From Cohnella xylanilytica (GTDB lineage: Bacteria; Bacillota; Bacilli; Paenibacillales; Paenibacillaceae): a stretch of DNA of 64,000 bases. The translations under genes and the position numbers were made by a program. The notes below the pieces were generated by a model. It was given only the letters and a program-made list of their open reading frames with translations, was not told the origin of the DNA and did not search any database. Position 1 is the first letter of the stretch; each line of letters begins with the position of its first letter. Where the stretch lies: contig NZ_JACJVR010000057.1 in assembly GCF_014212175.1 (NCBI RefSeq), positions 39,703 to 103,702 on the forward strand, read 5' to 3'. This document shows positions 34,178 through 41,314 of this stretch, in pieces.

Positions 34178-35908
34178 ATGAACGCCGCCCGAACACGCCG
34201 TACGGAGCCGCCTGTCAAACGTTACATCCCGGGGTTGGACGGGCTAAGAGCGCTATCCGTTATCGCCGTTATCGCCTATCATCTGAACCTGAAGGGGGCC
34301 GAGGGCGGATTTCTGGGGGTGGGGATCTTCTTCGTCCTATCCGGCTATCTCATTACGGATCAAATCGGCATGGAATGGAGAAGGGACGGGAAGCTGAATC
34401 TTCGGAGGTTCTGGATCCGGAGAATGCGAAGGCTCCTGCCGGCCATGGCAAGTATGCTTGCGCTGTCGGCCTTATGGCTTGCGATCATGGATCCGACCCG
34501 ATTGCAAGGCTTGAAAGGCGGGATTCTGTCTTCGTTATTTTACGTCTATAACTGGTGGCTCTTGTATCATCGCGTCTCGTACTTCGAGAGCTTCGGCCCG
34601 CCTTCTCCGATCGGTCATCTCTGGTCGCTCGCCGTCGAAGAGCAATTTTATCTTGCATGGCCGATCCTGCTCGCGATCGGATTCAAGCTGGCGCGTTACC
34701 GAGGCCGCCTCCTGCTCTGGATCCTTGCCGGCGCCGCCGCTTCGGCTTCGGCGATGGCCCTGATCTATACGCCCGGAACCGATCCGAGCCGGGTTTATTA
34801 CGGGACGGACACCCGGGCGTTCGCTCTCTTGATCGGCGCTGCCTTGGCCGTCGCATGCCCCAGCTGGAAATGGAGCGGCAAGGTATCCTCAAGAGCCCGC
34901 GGGCTGCTGGATCTGACAGGGCTCCTTGGGCTTATCCTGTTAATGATCCTGATCTTCCGTACGGACAAGCAGGACGGATGGCTTTATCGCGGCGGGTTTC
35001 TATATTTATCGGCGATCTCCGCGGCGGTCGTCGCCGTGCTCGCGCATCCGGCCAGCCGGTTGGGGAAGGTTATGGGCTGCAAACCGCTTCGTTGGATCGG
35101 AGTCCGATCGTACGGCCTGTATATTTGGCATTATCCCGTTATCGTGTTATCGAATCCGGGCGCGAAGACGGAGGGAGTCGGCTTCTTGCGCGTCATGCTG
35201 CAATTGGCCGTCATCTTCCTCCTGGCCTCCTTGTCTTACAGGTATGTCGAGGAGCCGGCGCGGCGGGGCCGATTCGGCGTCAAAAAAACGGCCTTGCTGC
35301 TCCTCCTTATGATCCCGATCTATGGCGCCGTCCACTTGATCGAACCCGAACCCGAAGCGAATGCTCCTGCCGACAATGCGGTATGGGCGCCGATCGAACA
35401 ACCCAAGCCGGGTCAAGGCGGGGGAAAGATTCAATCCGGAGAAGGAATAACCGCCATCGGGGATTCCGTCCTATTGGACGCCGCTCCTTTTCTCGAAGAG
35501 AGGCTTCCGGGGATGGTCGTCGACGGAAAGGTCGGCCGCCAGATGAACCAGGCTCGAGGGGTTATCGACGAGCTGCGTGAGCGAGGAAAGCTTGGGGACC
35601 GGATCGTCATCGAGCTTGGGACCAACGGTCCGTTCAATGCCAAGACATTGCGCTCCTTGCTGGATTCGCTGAGCGATAGAAGCGTTTATCTGGTGAATAC
35701 GCGGGTGCCCAAGGAATGGCAGGATTCCGTCAACAAGACGATTTCGGAAGTCGCCGGCGAGTTCGGCAACGCGACGATCATCGATTGGTATGCCGCCAGC
35801 GAGGGCAAGGACGAATATTTCTACCGGGACGGCGTTCATTTGAATCCGGAAGGCGCCGAATATTACGCATCGATGCTGGCAGAGGCCTTGAGGGATACAG
35901 GGGGATAA
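34178..35908 (+). CDS. OatA/OafA-like membrane O-acyltransferase with SGNH domain
   Basis: 576 residues. The N-terminal acyltransferase-3 domain (about 14-375, some ten helices) opens with YIPGLDGLRALSVIAVIAYH, whose final His is the conserved catalytic residue, then FFVLSGYLIT and SLAVEEQFYLAWP. A short extracellular linker (EPEPEANAPADNA) leads to an SGNH hydrolase-like domain with block I AIGDSVLL and the Asp-x2-His block DGVHLNPEGAEYY. This arrangement is that of OatA peptidoglycan/teichoic O-acetyltransferases, which transfer acetyl groups to a wall polymer. Only 23 bases separate it from the previous membrane protein. The ribosome site at ATG 34178 is weak. Confidence 0.88.
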   Translation: MNAARTRRTEPPVKRYIPGLDGLRALSVIAVIAYHLNLKGAEGGFLGVGIFFVLSGYLITDQIGMEWRRDGKLNLRRFWIRRMRRLLPAMASMLALSALWLAIMDPTRLQGLKGGILSSLFYVYNWWLLYHRVSYFESFGPPSPIGHLWSLAVEEQFYLAWPILLAIGFKLARYRGRLLLWILAGAAASASAMALIYTPGTDPSRVYYGTDTRAFALLIGAALAVACPSWKWSGKVSSRARGLLDLTGLLGLILLMILIFRTDKQDGWLYRGGFLYLSAISAAVVAVLAHPASRLGKVMGCKPLRWIGVRSYGLYIWHYPVIVLSNPGAKTEGVGFLRVMLQLAVIFLLASLSYRYVEEPARRGRFGVKKTALLLLLMIPIYGAVHLIEPEPEANAPADNAVWAPIEQPKPGQGGGKIQSGEGITAIGDSVLLDAAPFLEERLPGMVVDGKVGRQMNQARGVIDELRERGKLGDRIVIELGTNGPFNAKTLRSLLDSLSDRSVYLVNTRVPKEWQDSVNKTISEVAGEFGNATIIDWYAASEGKDEYFYRDGVHLNPEGAEYYASMLAEALRDTGG

Positions 35909-35974
35909 GATCGCCGTCATCGACATGTAAACCGGTTCGCGGCTTGCGGCAACTCCCGGCAGGCCGACAACGCC

Positions 35975-36011
35975 AAAGGCCGAACGTCTCGAAAGAAGAC
36001 GTTCGGCCTTT
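35975..36011 (+). terminator. Terminator after the acyltransferase gene
   Basis: AAAGGCCGAACGTCT pairs perfectly over 15 bp with AGACGTTCGGCCTTT, loop CGAAAGA. Confidence 0.88.
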
Positions 36012-36049
36012 CTCTATGAGCGGATCGGGACCCGCCGAGAAACCTCCTC

Positions 36050-36081
36050 TTGACTCTACCGTATGCGTGAGGGTTTAGAAT
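36050..36081 (+). promoter_or_regulatory. MerR-type promoter with 20-bp spacer
   Basis: TTGACT (36050-36055) and TAGAAT (36076-36081) are 20 bp apart, the overlong spacer that MerR-family activators bind and distort. The spacer (ctaccgtatgcgtgagggtt) carries an imperfect dyad typical of the multidrug-type MerR sites. Confidence 0.65.
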
Positions 36082-36104
36082 AGGATCGGGAGGCGCGATG
36101 GGAT

Positions 36105-36947
36105 ATGTATAAAATCGGCCAATTGGCCAAAGAAGCCGGGATCTCCATTCGGACGCTGCGCTATTACGACGAACTGGGCATCCTGACCCCCTCGTACGTG
36201 TCGGAAGCCGGTTACCGCTACTACAACCAAGAGGATATCATGAAGCTCCATCATATCGCCACGTTGAAGCAGCTCGGCTTCACGCTGGAGCAGATCCGGG
36301 GCGTGATCGAAGCGGAATCCGGCCGGACTCGGGCCGAGCAATGGTCGCGCGCGATCCATAAGCAACTGGAATTGCTCCGCGAAGAGAAGCATCGGCTTGA
36401 GCTGCTCGAACGCAAGCTTCTGACCACCCTGCGTACGATCGAGCTTCGCGACGAGGTGACGGCGGAGGAGCTGCTTCTGTTCATCCATTCGCTTCAGTCG
36501 AGAGAGAGCGATTCGGCAGCCCAATCCGTTCGGCGGGAAAACCGGGCGAAGAGGTTCGCTTCCGACGAGCTCCCGATTATCGAGACGCTGCCGAAGCTCG
36601 ACGAGGACGATCCCCGGGCGAACGAATGGATCGAGCTGCTCCGGGACATTCGAAGCCGCGTCGGAGAGCCTCCGGATTCTCCGGTATCGAGACGCCTGGC
36701 GGAGCGGATTCTGACCATCGGGGAGCAGTGGTTCCAGGGCCGGGACGACGTGCTGGAGAAGTATTGGGACTGGGTTCGCCCGGAACCCGGCGAAGACGAG
36801 AAGGTGCTCGGACTGGACGAGGAGACGATGGCTTACATCGACCGCATCGTGGACGAATATTTGCGGCGCGAACAAGCGGAGCCAACGGAGCATTCGGACG
36901 AGGAGAAAGGAAGGGAACGAATTGAGCGATCAAGCGACGGCGGTTAA
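36105..36947 (+). CDS. MerR-family regulator
   Basis: 280 residues. The N-terminal winged HTH is canonical: YKIGQLAKEAGISIRTLRYYDELGIL, then YVSEAGYRYYNQEDIMKLHHI. A coiled-coil dimerisation helix follows (about 85-130), then a C-terminal domain (about 150-260, ERILTIGEQWFQGRDDVLEKYW) of the TipAS/effector-binding type without cysteine metal ligands, so a drug-like effector is more likely than a metal. It overlaps the first SMR gene by 26 bases, so it heads its own efflux operon and is probably autoactivating from the 20-bp-spacer promoter. Confidence 0.9.
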   Translation: MYKIGQLAKEAGISIRTLRYYDELGILTPSYVSEAGYRYYNQEDIMKLHHIATLKQLGFTLEQIRGVIEAESGRTRAEQWSRAIHKQLELLREEKHRLELLERKLLTTLRTIELRDEVTAEELLLFIHSLQSRESDSAAQSVRRENRAKRFASDELPIIETLPKLDEDDPRANEWIELLRDIRSRVGEPPDSPVSRRLAERILTIGEQWFQGRDDVLEKYWDWVRPEPGEDEKVLGLDEETMAYIDRIVDEYLRREQAEPTEHSDEEKGRERIERSSDGG

Positions 36948-37284
36948 AGCGAAAAAAACGATAAGCAAAAACCGGGCATGGGCGTACGTGGCGATCGGGG
37001 GCTCGCTCGAGATCGTCTGGGCCGCGGGATTTAAATACGAGGGGATTCCTTCGATCGTCGTGCTGATCGCCCTATTGACCAGCTTCGATCTCGTGATCCG
37101 GGCCACGCAGGCGCTGCCGGTCGGCACGACCTACGCCGTGTTCGCGGGAATCGGCACCGTGGGTACGGTTATCGTGGAGGCCGTTCTCTCCGGCGGGATC
37201 GGCTTGCCCAAGGTTGGCATTATCTTGCTTTTGCTGCTATTTATCGTCGGGTTGAAAATGACAAGCGTGGAGGAGCGCCGATAA
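36922..37284 (+). CDS. Small multidrug resistance (SMR) transporter subunit 1
   Basis: 120 residues from TTG 36922 (aaggaagg upstream); four membrane helices. The family Glu lies in GGSLEIVWAAGFKY in helix 1, after an unusual 15-residue charged N-terminal extension (VKAKKTISKNR). LPVGTTYAVFAGIGTVGTV is the third-helix signature. The next gene is a second SMR protein, so the pair probably forms a heterodimer as in YkkCD or EbrAB, expelling cationic compounds. No guanidine riboswitch was seen upstream; control is by MerR. Confidence 0.9.
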   Translation: MSDQATAVKAKKTISKNRAWAYVAIGGSLEIVWAAGFKYEGIPSIVVLIALLTSFDLVIRATQALPVGTTYAVFAGIGTVGTVIVEAVLSGGIGLPKVGIILLLLLFIVGLKMTSVEERR

Positions 37285-37598
37285 TGGCTTGGACGCTGCT
37301 CATCGTCGCCGGCTTGCTCGAAGTCGTCGGCGTCATCGGCATCAAACGGGTGGCCGTTCGCAACGACTGGCCCAATAATCTGATTCTGATCGGAGGCTTC
37401 TTCATCAGCTTCAGCCTGCTCACGAGAGCGATGGAGACGATCCCGCTGTCGACGGCCTACGCCGTCTGGACCGGCATCGGATCGGTCGGCGCGGCCGTGG
37501 TCGGCATGCTGTTCTTCCAAGAATCGAGGCAAGCGCTCCGGTTGCTCTGTCTCTTGGGCGTGATCGGCTGCGTCGTCGGGCTTCGGCTTGTCGAGTAA
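37284..37598 (+). CDS. Small multidrug resistance (SMR) transporter subunit 2
   Basis: 104 residues, four membrane helices; Glu in LLIVAGLLEVVGVIGIK and the signature IPLSTAYAVWTGIGSVGAAV. Its ATG overlaps the stop of subunit 1 (TAATG). Partner of the preceding protein. Confidence 0.92.
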   Translation: MAWTLLIVAGLLEVVGVIGIKRVAVRNDWPNNLILIGGFFISFSLLTRAMETIPLSTAYAVWTGIGSVGAAVVGMLFFQESRQALRLLCLLGVIGCVVGLRLVE

Positions 37599-37627
37599 AT
37601 GCGAGAGTGAAGAACAGGCTCAGCCGC

Positions 37628-37656
37628 GAACCCTCCGTCCTTAGGACGGAGGGTTC
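37628..37656 (+). terminator. Hairpin ending the MerR-SMR operon
   Basis: GAACCCTCCGTCC pairs perfectly with GGACGGAGGGTTC around a 3-base loop. The tail (ttccgcg) is T-poor, so termination efficiency is uncertain. Confidence 0.65.
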
Positions 37657-37722
37657 TTCCGCGTACAGCCGGATTGCCTTGAAGCCGCGCCGGACAAGGC
37701 TTCGCAAGATCGTCGCAGCCCA

Positions 37723-37751
37723 TTCAAGGCCTCTCGCAAGATGTTTTTAAT
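37723..37751 (+). promoter_or_regulatory. Possible promoter of the second oligosaccharide operon
   Basis: TTCAAG (37723-37728) and TTTAAT (37746-37751) are 17 bp apart, 100 bp before the permease start. Both boxes are imperfect. Confidence 0.35.
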
Positions 37752-37851
37752 GCAGGCAAGACGGCTAGCGACTATGCTTCGATATGCGGCCGGCGACGAG
37801 TCTTCAAGGGGAGGGATCGCCGGGGCGACGGAGCAAAGGAGTGGCTGCAAC

Positions 37852-38754
37852 ATGACAACGCTGAGGACGCTCAGACGGGACATCTTCCTGTATCTGCTTG
37901 TCCTTCCGGGACTGCTTTATTTTGTTGTCTTCAAGTACGTCCCGATGTGGGGGATCATCATCTCCTTCCAAAATTATTCGCCGTATCTGGGGCTGTGGCA
38001 CAGCGAGTGGGTCGGGTGGGCGCACTTCGATCGGCTGTTCTCGAATCCGGACTTCCTCGTCATCCTTCGGAATACGCTTGCGATCAACGCGCTCAGCCTG
38101 CTGTTCTTCTTCCCGCTGCCCATCGCGCTGTCGCTGATGATGAACGAGATCCGCAACCGCTTATTCAAGGGAGCCGTACAGTCGATCATCTATCTGCCTC
38201 ACTTCCTGTCATGGGTCGTCATCGCGGGCATTAGCCTCATCATGCTGTCGGAATCGGACGGCATCATCAACGGCTTGCTGGAAGCCGCGGGCTTTAACCG
38301 CGTCGACTTCCTGACGAACGCCGATTTCTTCTGGGGGCTGCTGACGCTGCAGTCGATCTGGAAGGAGGTCGGGTGGGGGACGGTCATCTTCCTCGCCGCG
38401 ATCGCCGGGGTCGACGTGCAGCTCTACGAGGCGGCGAAGCTGGACGGGGCCGGCAAGCTCCGGCAGATGTGGCATGTCACGCTGCCGGCCATTCGCAACG
38501 TTATTATCATCCTGCTCATCTTGCGGATCGGCCACATCATGGACGTCGGCTTCGAGCAGGTATACCTGATGATGAACGGAGCGGTGTCAGAGGTGGCCGA
38601 GGTGTTCGACACATACGTATACCGGGTCGGCATCCTGCAAGGCCAATTCAGCTTCAGCACGGCCGTCGGCCTCTTCAAATCGGTGGTCGGACTCGCGCTG
38701 GTCATTATCGCGAACCGGCTGTCCAAGATGTTCGGCGAGGAGGGAATGTACTAA
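37852..38754 (+). CDS. ABC permease, LplB type
   Basis: 300 residues from ATG 37852 (aaaggag upstream). Six membrane helices, starting DIFLYLLVLPGLLYFVVFKYVPM; FKYVPMWGIIISFQNYSP is characteristic of LplB/YtcP-type oligosaccharide permeases. EAA loop: QLYEAAKLDGAGKLRQMWH. First gene of a five-gene operon; its stop overlaps the next start (TAATG). Confidence 0.92.
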   Translation: MTTLRTLRRDIFLYLLVLPGLLYFVVFKYVPMWGIIISFQNYSPYLGLWHSEWVGWAHFDRLFSNPDFLVILRNTLAINALSLLFFFPLPIALSLMMNEIRNRLFKGAVQSIIYLPHFLSWVVIAGISLIMLSESDGIINGLLEAAGFNRVDFLTNADFFWGLLTLQSIWKEVGWGTVIFLAAIAGVDVQLYEAAKLDGAGKLRQMWHVTLPAIRNVIIILLILRIGHIMDVGFEQVYLMMNGAVSEVAEVFDTYVYRVGILQGQFSFSTAVGLFKSVVGLALVIIANRLSKMFGEEGMY

Positions 38755-39635
38755 TGAGAGCCAGAGCCATGGAGAGCGCGTTCGACCGCTGGTTCGCCCG
38801 GGTCAATGCCGTCTTGCTGGTCGCCGTTGCGTTGATCTGCTTGTTCCCGTTCTACTACGTGTTCGTTGTCTCGTTCGCATCTCCCTGGGAGGTGCGTCAA
38901 GGCGGTTTGCTGTTGTTCCCCAAGGAGTGGACGCTGGATGCTTACCGCTACTTGTTCTCGACCGACGCATTCGTTCGAGCAGCGGGGATCAGCGCGTTCC
39001 TCGCGATCGTCGGCACGGTCTGCAGCCTGCTGATCACCTCGATGCTCAGCTACGGGCTCTCCCGCAAGCGATTAAAGGGCAGAAGGACGCTCTTGCTGCT
39101 GATCCTGGTGACCACGTTGTTCAATCCCGGCATTATTCCCGGCTATCTGGTGGTCCGGGATCTCGGGATGATTAACAGCGTCTGGTCGCTGATCGTGCCC
39201 GTGCTGACGAGCGGCTGGTACGTACTGTTGATGAAGGGGTTCTTCGATTCGATTCCGGCCGGACTGGAGGAGGCCGCGCTGATCGACGGCTGCAACGACA
39301 TGAGCGTCTGGTATCGGATTATTCTTCCGTTGTCGCTTCCGTCGCTCGCCGCGTTCGGCCTGTTCTTCGCCGTCGCTTATTGGAACACCTTTTTTACAGC
39401 CGTTCTGTATATCAATAAACCCGACAAATGGCCGCTGCAGATATTGCTGCAGAACCTGCTTATCGATTCCTCTACCTCGTTGGGCGCCATGAGCGATTCC
39501 GCTCTTCAGAACATCCCCTCGCAGACGAAGAAGATGGCCGCCATCATCGTCTCGACGGTACCGATCCTGCTGGTCTATCCATTCCTTCAGAAGCATTTCG
39601 CCAAGGGCGCGATGGTTGGTTCCGTGAAGGAATGA
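38754..39635 (+). CDS. ABC permease, LplC/YtcP type
   Basis: 293 residues, about six helices (LLVAVALICLFPFYYVFVVSFAS). The EAA loop is GLEEAALIDGCNDMSVWYRI, and the end FLQKHFAKGAMVGSVKE is the usual LplC C-terminus. Forms the channel with the preceding permease. Confidence 0.92.
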   Translation: MRARAMESAFDRWFARVNAVLLVAVALICLFPFYYVFVVSFASPWEVRQGGLLLFPKEWTLDAYRYLFSTDAFVRAAGISAFLAIVGTVCSLLITSMLSYGLSRKRLKGRRTLLLLILVTTLFNPGIIPGYLVVRDLGMINSVWSLIVPVLTSGWYVLLMKGFFDSIPAGLEEAALIDGCNDMSVWYRIILPLSLPSLAAFGLFFAVAYWNTFFTAVLYINKPDKWPLQILLQNLLIDSSTSLGAMSDSALQNIPSQTKKMAAIIVSTVPILLVYPFLQKHFAKGAMVGSVKE

Positions 39636-39667
39636 TGACATTATAGAAGATAGAGGGAGGCAGTCAC

Positions 39668-41227
39668 ATGCAACGTAAAGGAAAAACAGTCGCAGGTCTT
39701 CTCGCCGCGACGACGGCATTGGCCGCGATGCTTAGCGCCTGCAGCGGCAGCAGCGAGAAGGAGAATACGAGTCCGCCCGGAGCGAGCGGAAGCTCCCCGG
39801 CGTCGGCACTGGAGGGAGGTTCGCCTACCGAGATCAGCATTCTCTCGATTTTCTATCAGAAGGAGCCCCCGGCCGCGGACAACGAGATTCTGAAGGAAGT
39901 GGAGAAGCGCACAAATACGAAGCTCGACATCACTTGGGTGACGCCGAACAGCTTCAGCGAGAAGGTCAACGTGACCCTTGCGTCGGGTTCAATGCCGGAT
40001 TTGACGCTGGTGACCGATACCGGCAACGCAGCGTTTCGGGCGATGGCTCAGCAGGGAGCGTTCTGGGATCTGACCGAGTTGATTAAGAGTTATCCGAACT
40101 TGATGAAGTTCCCCGATATTACGTTTACAAACAATTTGATCGACGGTAGACTATACGGGGTACCGAGGGTGAGGCCGACGGAGGGTAATGCGCAACCGCT
40201 GATCCGCACCGATTGGCTGAAGTCGCTGGGGCTTGAGATGCCCAAGACAGTAGACGAGCTGTACGCCGTAATGCAAGCGTTCAAGGAGAAGGCGCCGGAC
40301 GGCCAAGACGGTACGATCGGTCTATCCGGCTACGTGAACCAGGACAACATGGGCCAGTTCGGCTTCATCGAGGACGCCTTCAACGGAACGAGCGGCAAGT
40401 ACAAGGTCGTGGACGGCCGGCTTGTCGACGTGACGCTCGAGCCGAGCGAGCGGCAGGCGCTCGAATGGTTCCGCAAGGCGTACGCAGAGAAGTTGATCCC
40501 GCAGGACTTCGCGCTGCTTAAGCACGACCAAGCGAAGGATTTGGTCTACGCCGGCAGGGCGGGAATGTTCTCCGACAAGCCGAACCAAATTCCGGGCATG
40601 CTGCAGGAACTGCAGAAGGCGGGCCAGAAGGACGCCGATCTGGAATGGCTTCCTTATCTCGAAGGACCGAATGGCAAGTTCGCTTCGAAGGGCAACGGGC
40701 ACTTCGGCATGTTCGTCATTCCGAAGACCGTGCCGGAGGAGAAGATGAAGAAGCTGCTCGCATTCCTCGATTACGGCGCCTCGGACGAAGGCCACGAGCT
40801 CGCCAATTACGGACGCCCGGGCATCGAGTTCAATCTTGCGGACGGAAGCTACGAGCTGACCGACAAGGCGAAGAACGATCCAAGCTTCCAATTCATGCAG
40901 AACATCTTCATGAAGTTCGATAAATACGCCAACCTCGGAACGGGTCTTCCCGCCGCGAAGCTGGCCGAAGAGCGCAAGCTGATCGACGAGGCGGCGGAAG
41001 CGAGCGTGACGAGCCCGATCAACGGACTTACCTCCGAGACCGCGTTGACGAATGGCAGCGATTACAGCAAGAAGATCCAAGACATGAAGACGAAGGTCAT
41101 CATGGGAGACCGGAGCCTCGAGGACTGGGACAAGCTGGTCGAACAGCTCAAGACCGACAAGACGTATCTGAAAATTAACGAAGAGTTTAACGCGGCTTAT
41201 CAAGCCCGCGCTAACGCGAACCCGTAA
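39668..41227 (+). CDS. LplA-type oligosaccharide-binding lipoprotein
   Basis: 519 residues. Lipobox MLSACSG (Cys25), Ser/Gly-rich linker, then a large binding fold typical of the LplA group (about 500 aa): ISILSIFYQKEPPA, LPDLTLVTD-like MPDLTLVTDTGN, GVPRVRPTEGNAQPLIRTDWL and GHFGMFVIPKTVPEEKM. Ligand unknown, but the GH2 gene in the same operon suggests a beta-galactosyl or beta-glucuronyl oligosaccharide. ATG 39668 follows gagggaggcag. Confidence 0.9.
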   Translation: MQRKGKTVAGLLAATTALAAMLSACSGSSEKENTSPPGASGSSPASALEGGSPTEISILSIFYQKEPPAADNEILKEVEKRTNTKLDITWVTPNSFSEKVNVTLASGSMPDLTLVTDTGNAAFRAMAQQGAFWDLTELIKSYPNLMKFPDITFTNNLIDGRLYGVPRVRPTEGNAQPLIRTDWLKSLGLEMPKTVDELYAVMQAFKEKAPDGQDGTIGLSGYVNQDNMGQFGFIEDAFNGTSGKYKVVDGRLVDVTLEPSERQALEWFRKAYAEKLIPQDFALLKHDQAKDLVYAGRAGMFSDKPNQIPGMLQELQKAGQKDADLEWLPYLEGPNGKFASKGNGHFGMFVIPKTVPEEKMKKLLAFLDYGASDEGHELANYGRPGIEFNLADGSYELTDKAKNDPSFQFMQNIFMKFDKYANLGTGLPAAKLAEERKLIDEAAEASVTSPINGLTSETALTNGSDYSKKIQDMKTKVIMGDRSLEDWDKLVEQLKTDKTYLKINEEFNAAYQARANANP

Positions 41228-41237
41228 CAAGGGGATG

Positions 41238-41278
41238 GAACGCTCCCGCCCGGACTTGGCGCCGGCGCGAGAGCGTTC
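41238..41278 (+). promoter_or_regulatory. Intercistronic stem-loop after the binding protein
   Basis: GAACGCTC (41238-41245) pairs with GAGCGTTC (41271-41278); no T run. Its position after the binding-protein gene suggests mRNA stabilisation or partial attenuation. Confidence 0.45.
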
Positions 41279-41314
41279 TCCGTTGCGCCCGATGCCGCGT
41301 GCGGAGGTGGCGAG

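Noticed and set aside
35929..35940. Aaccggtt core downstream of the acyltransferase gene
   Set aside because: Lacks the flanking GAAA/TTTC arms of the LacI operators and is not at a promoter.
36012..36104. Guanidine (ykkC) riboswitch in front of the SMR operon
   Set aside because: The interval is too short and contains only the MerR-type promoter.
37741..37851. Longer start (ATG 37741) for the LplB-type permease
   Set aside because: The added 37 residues are not permease-like and have no ribosome site; ATG 37852 has aaaggag.
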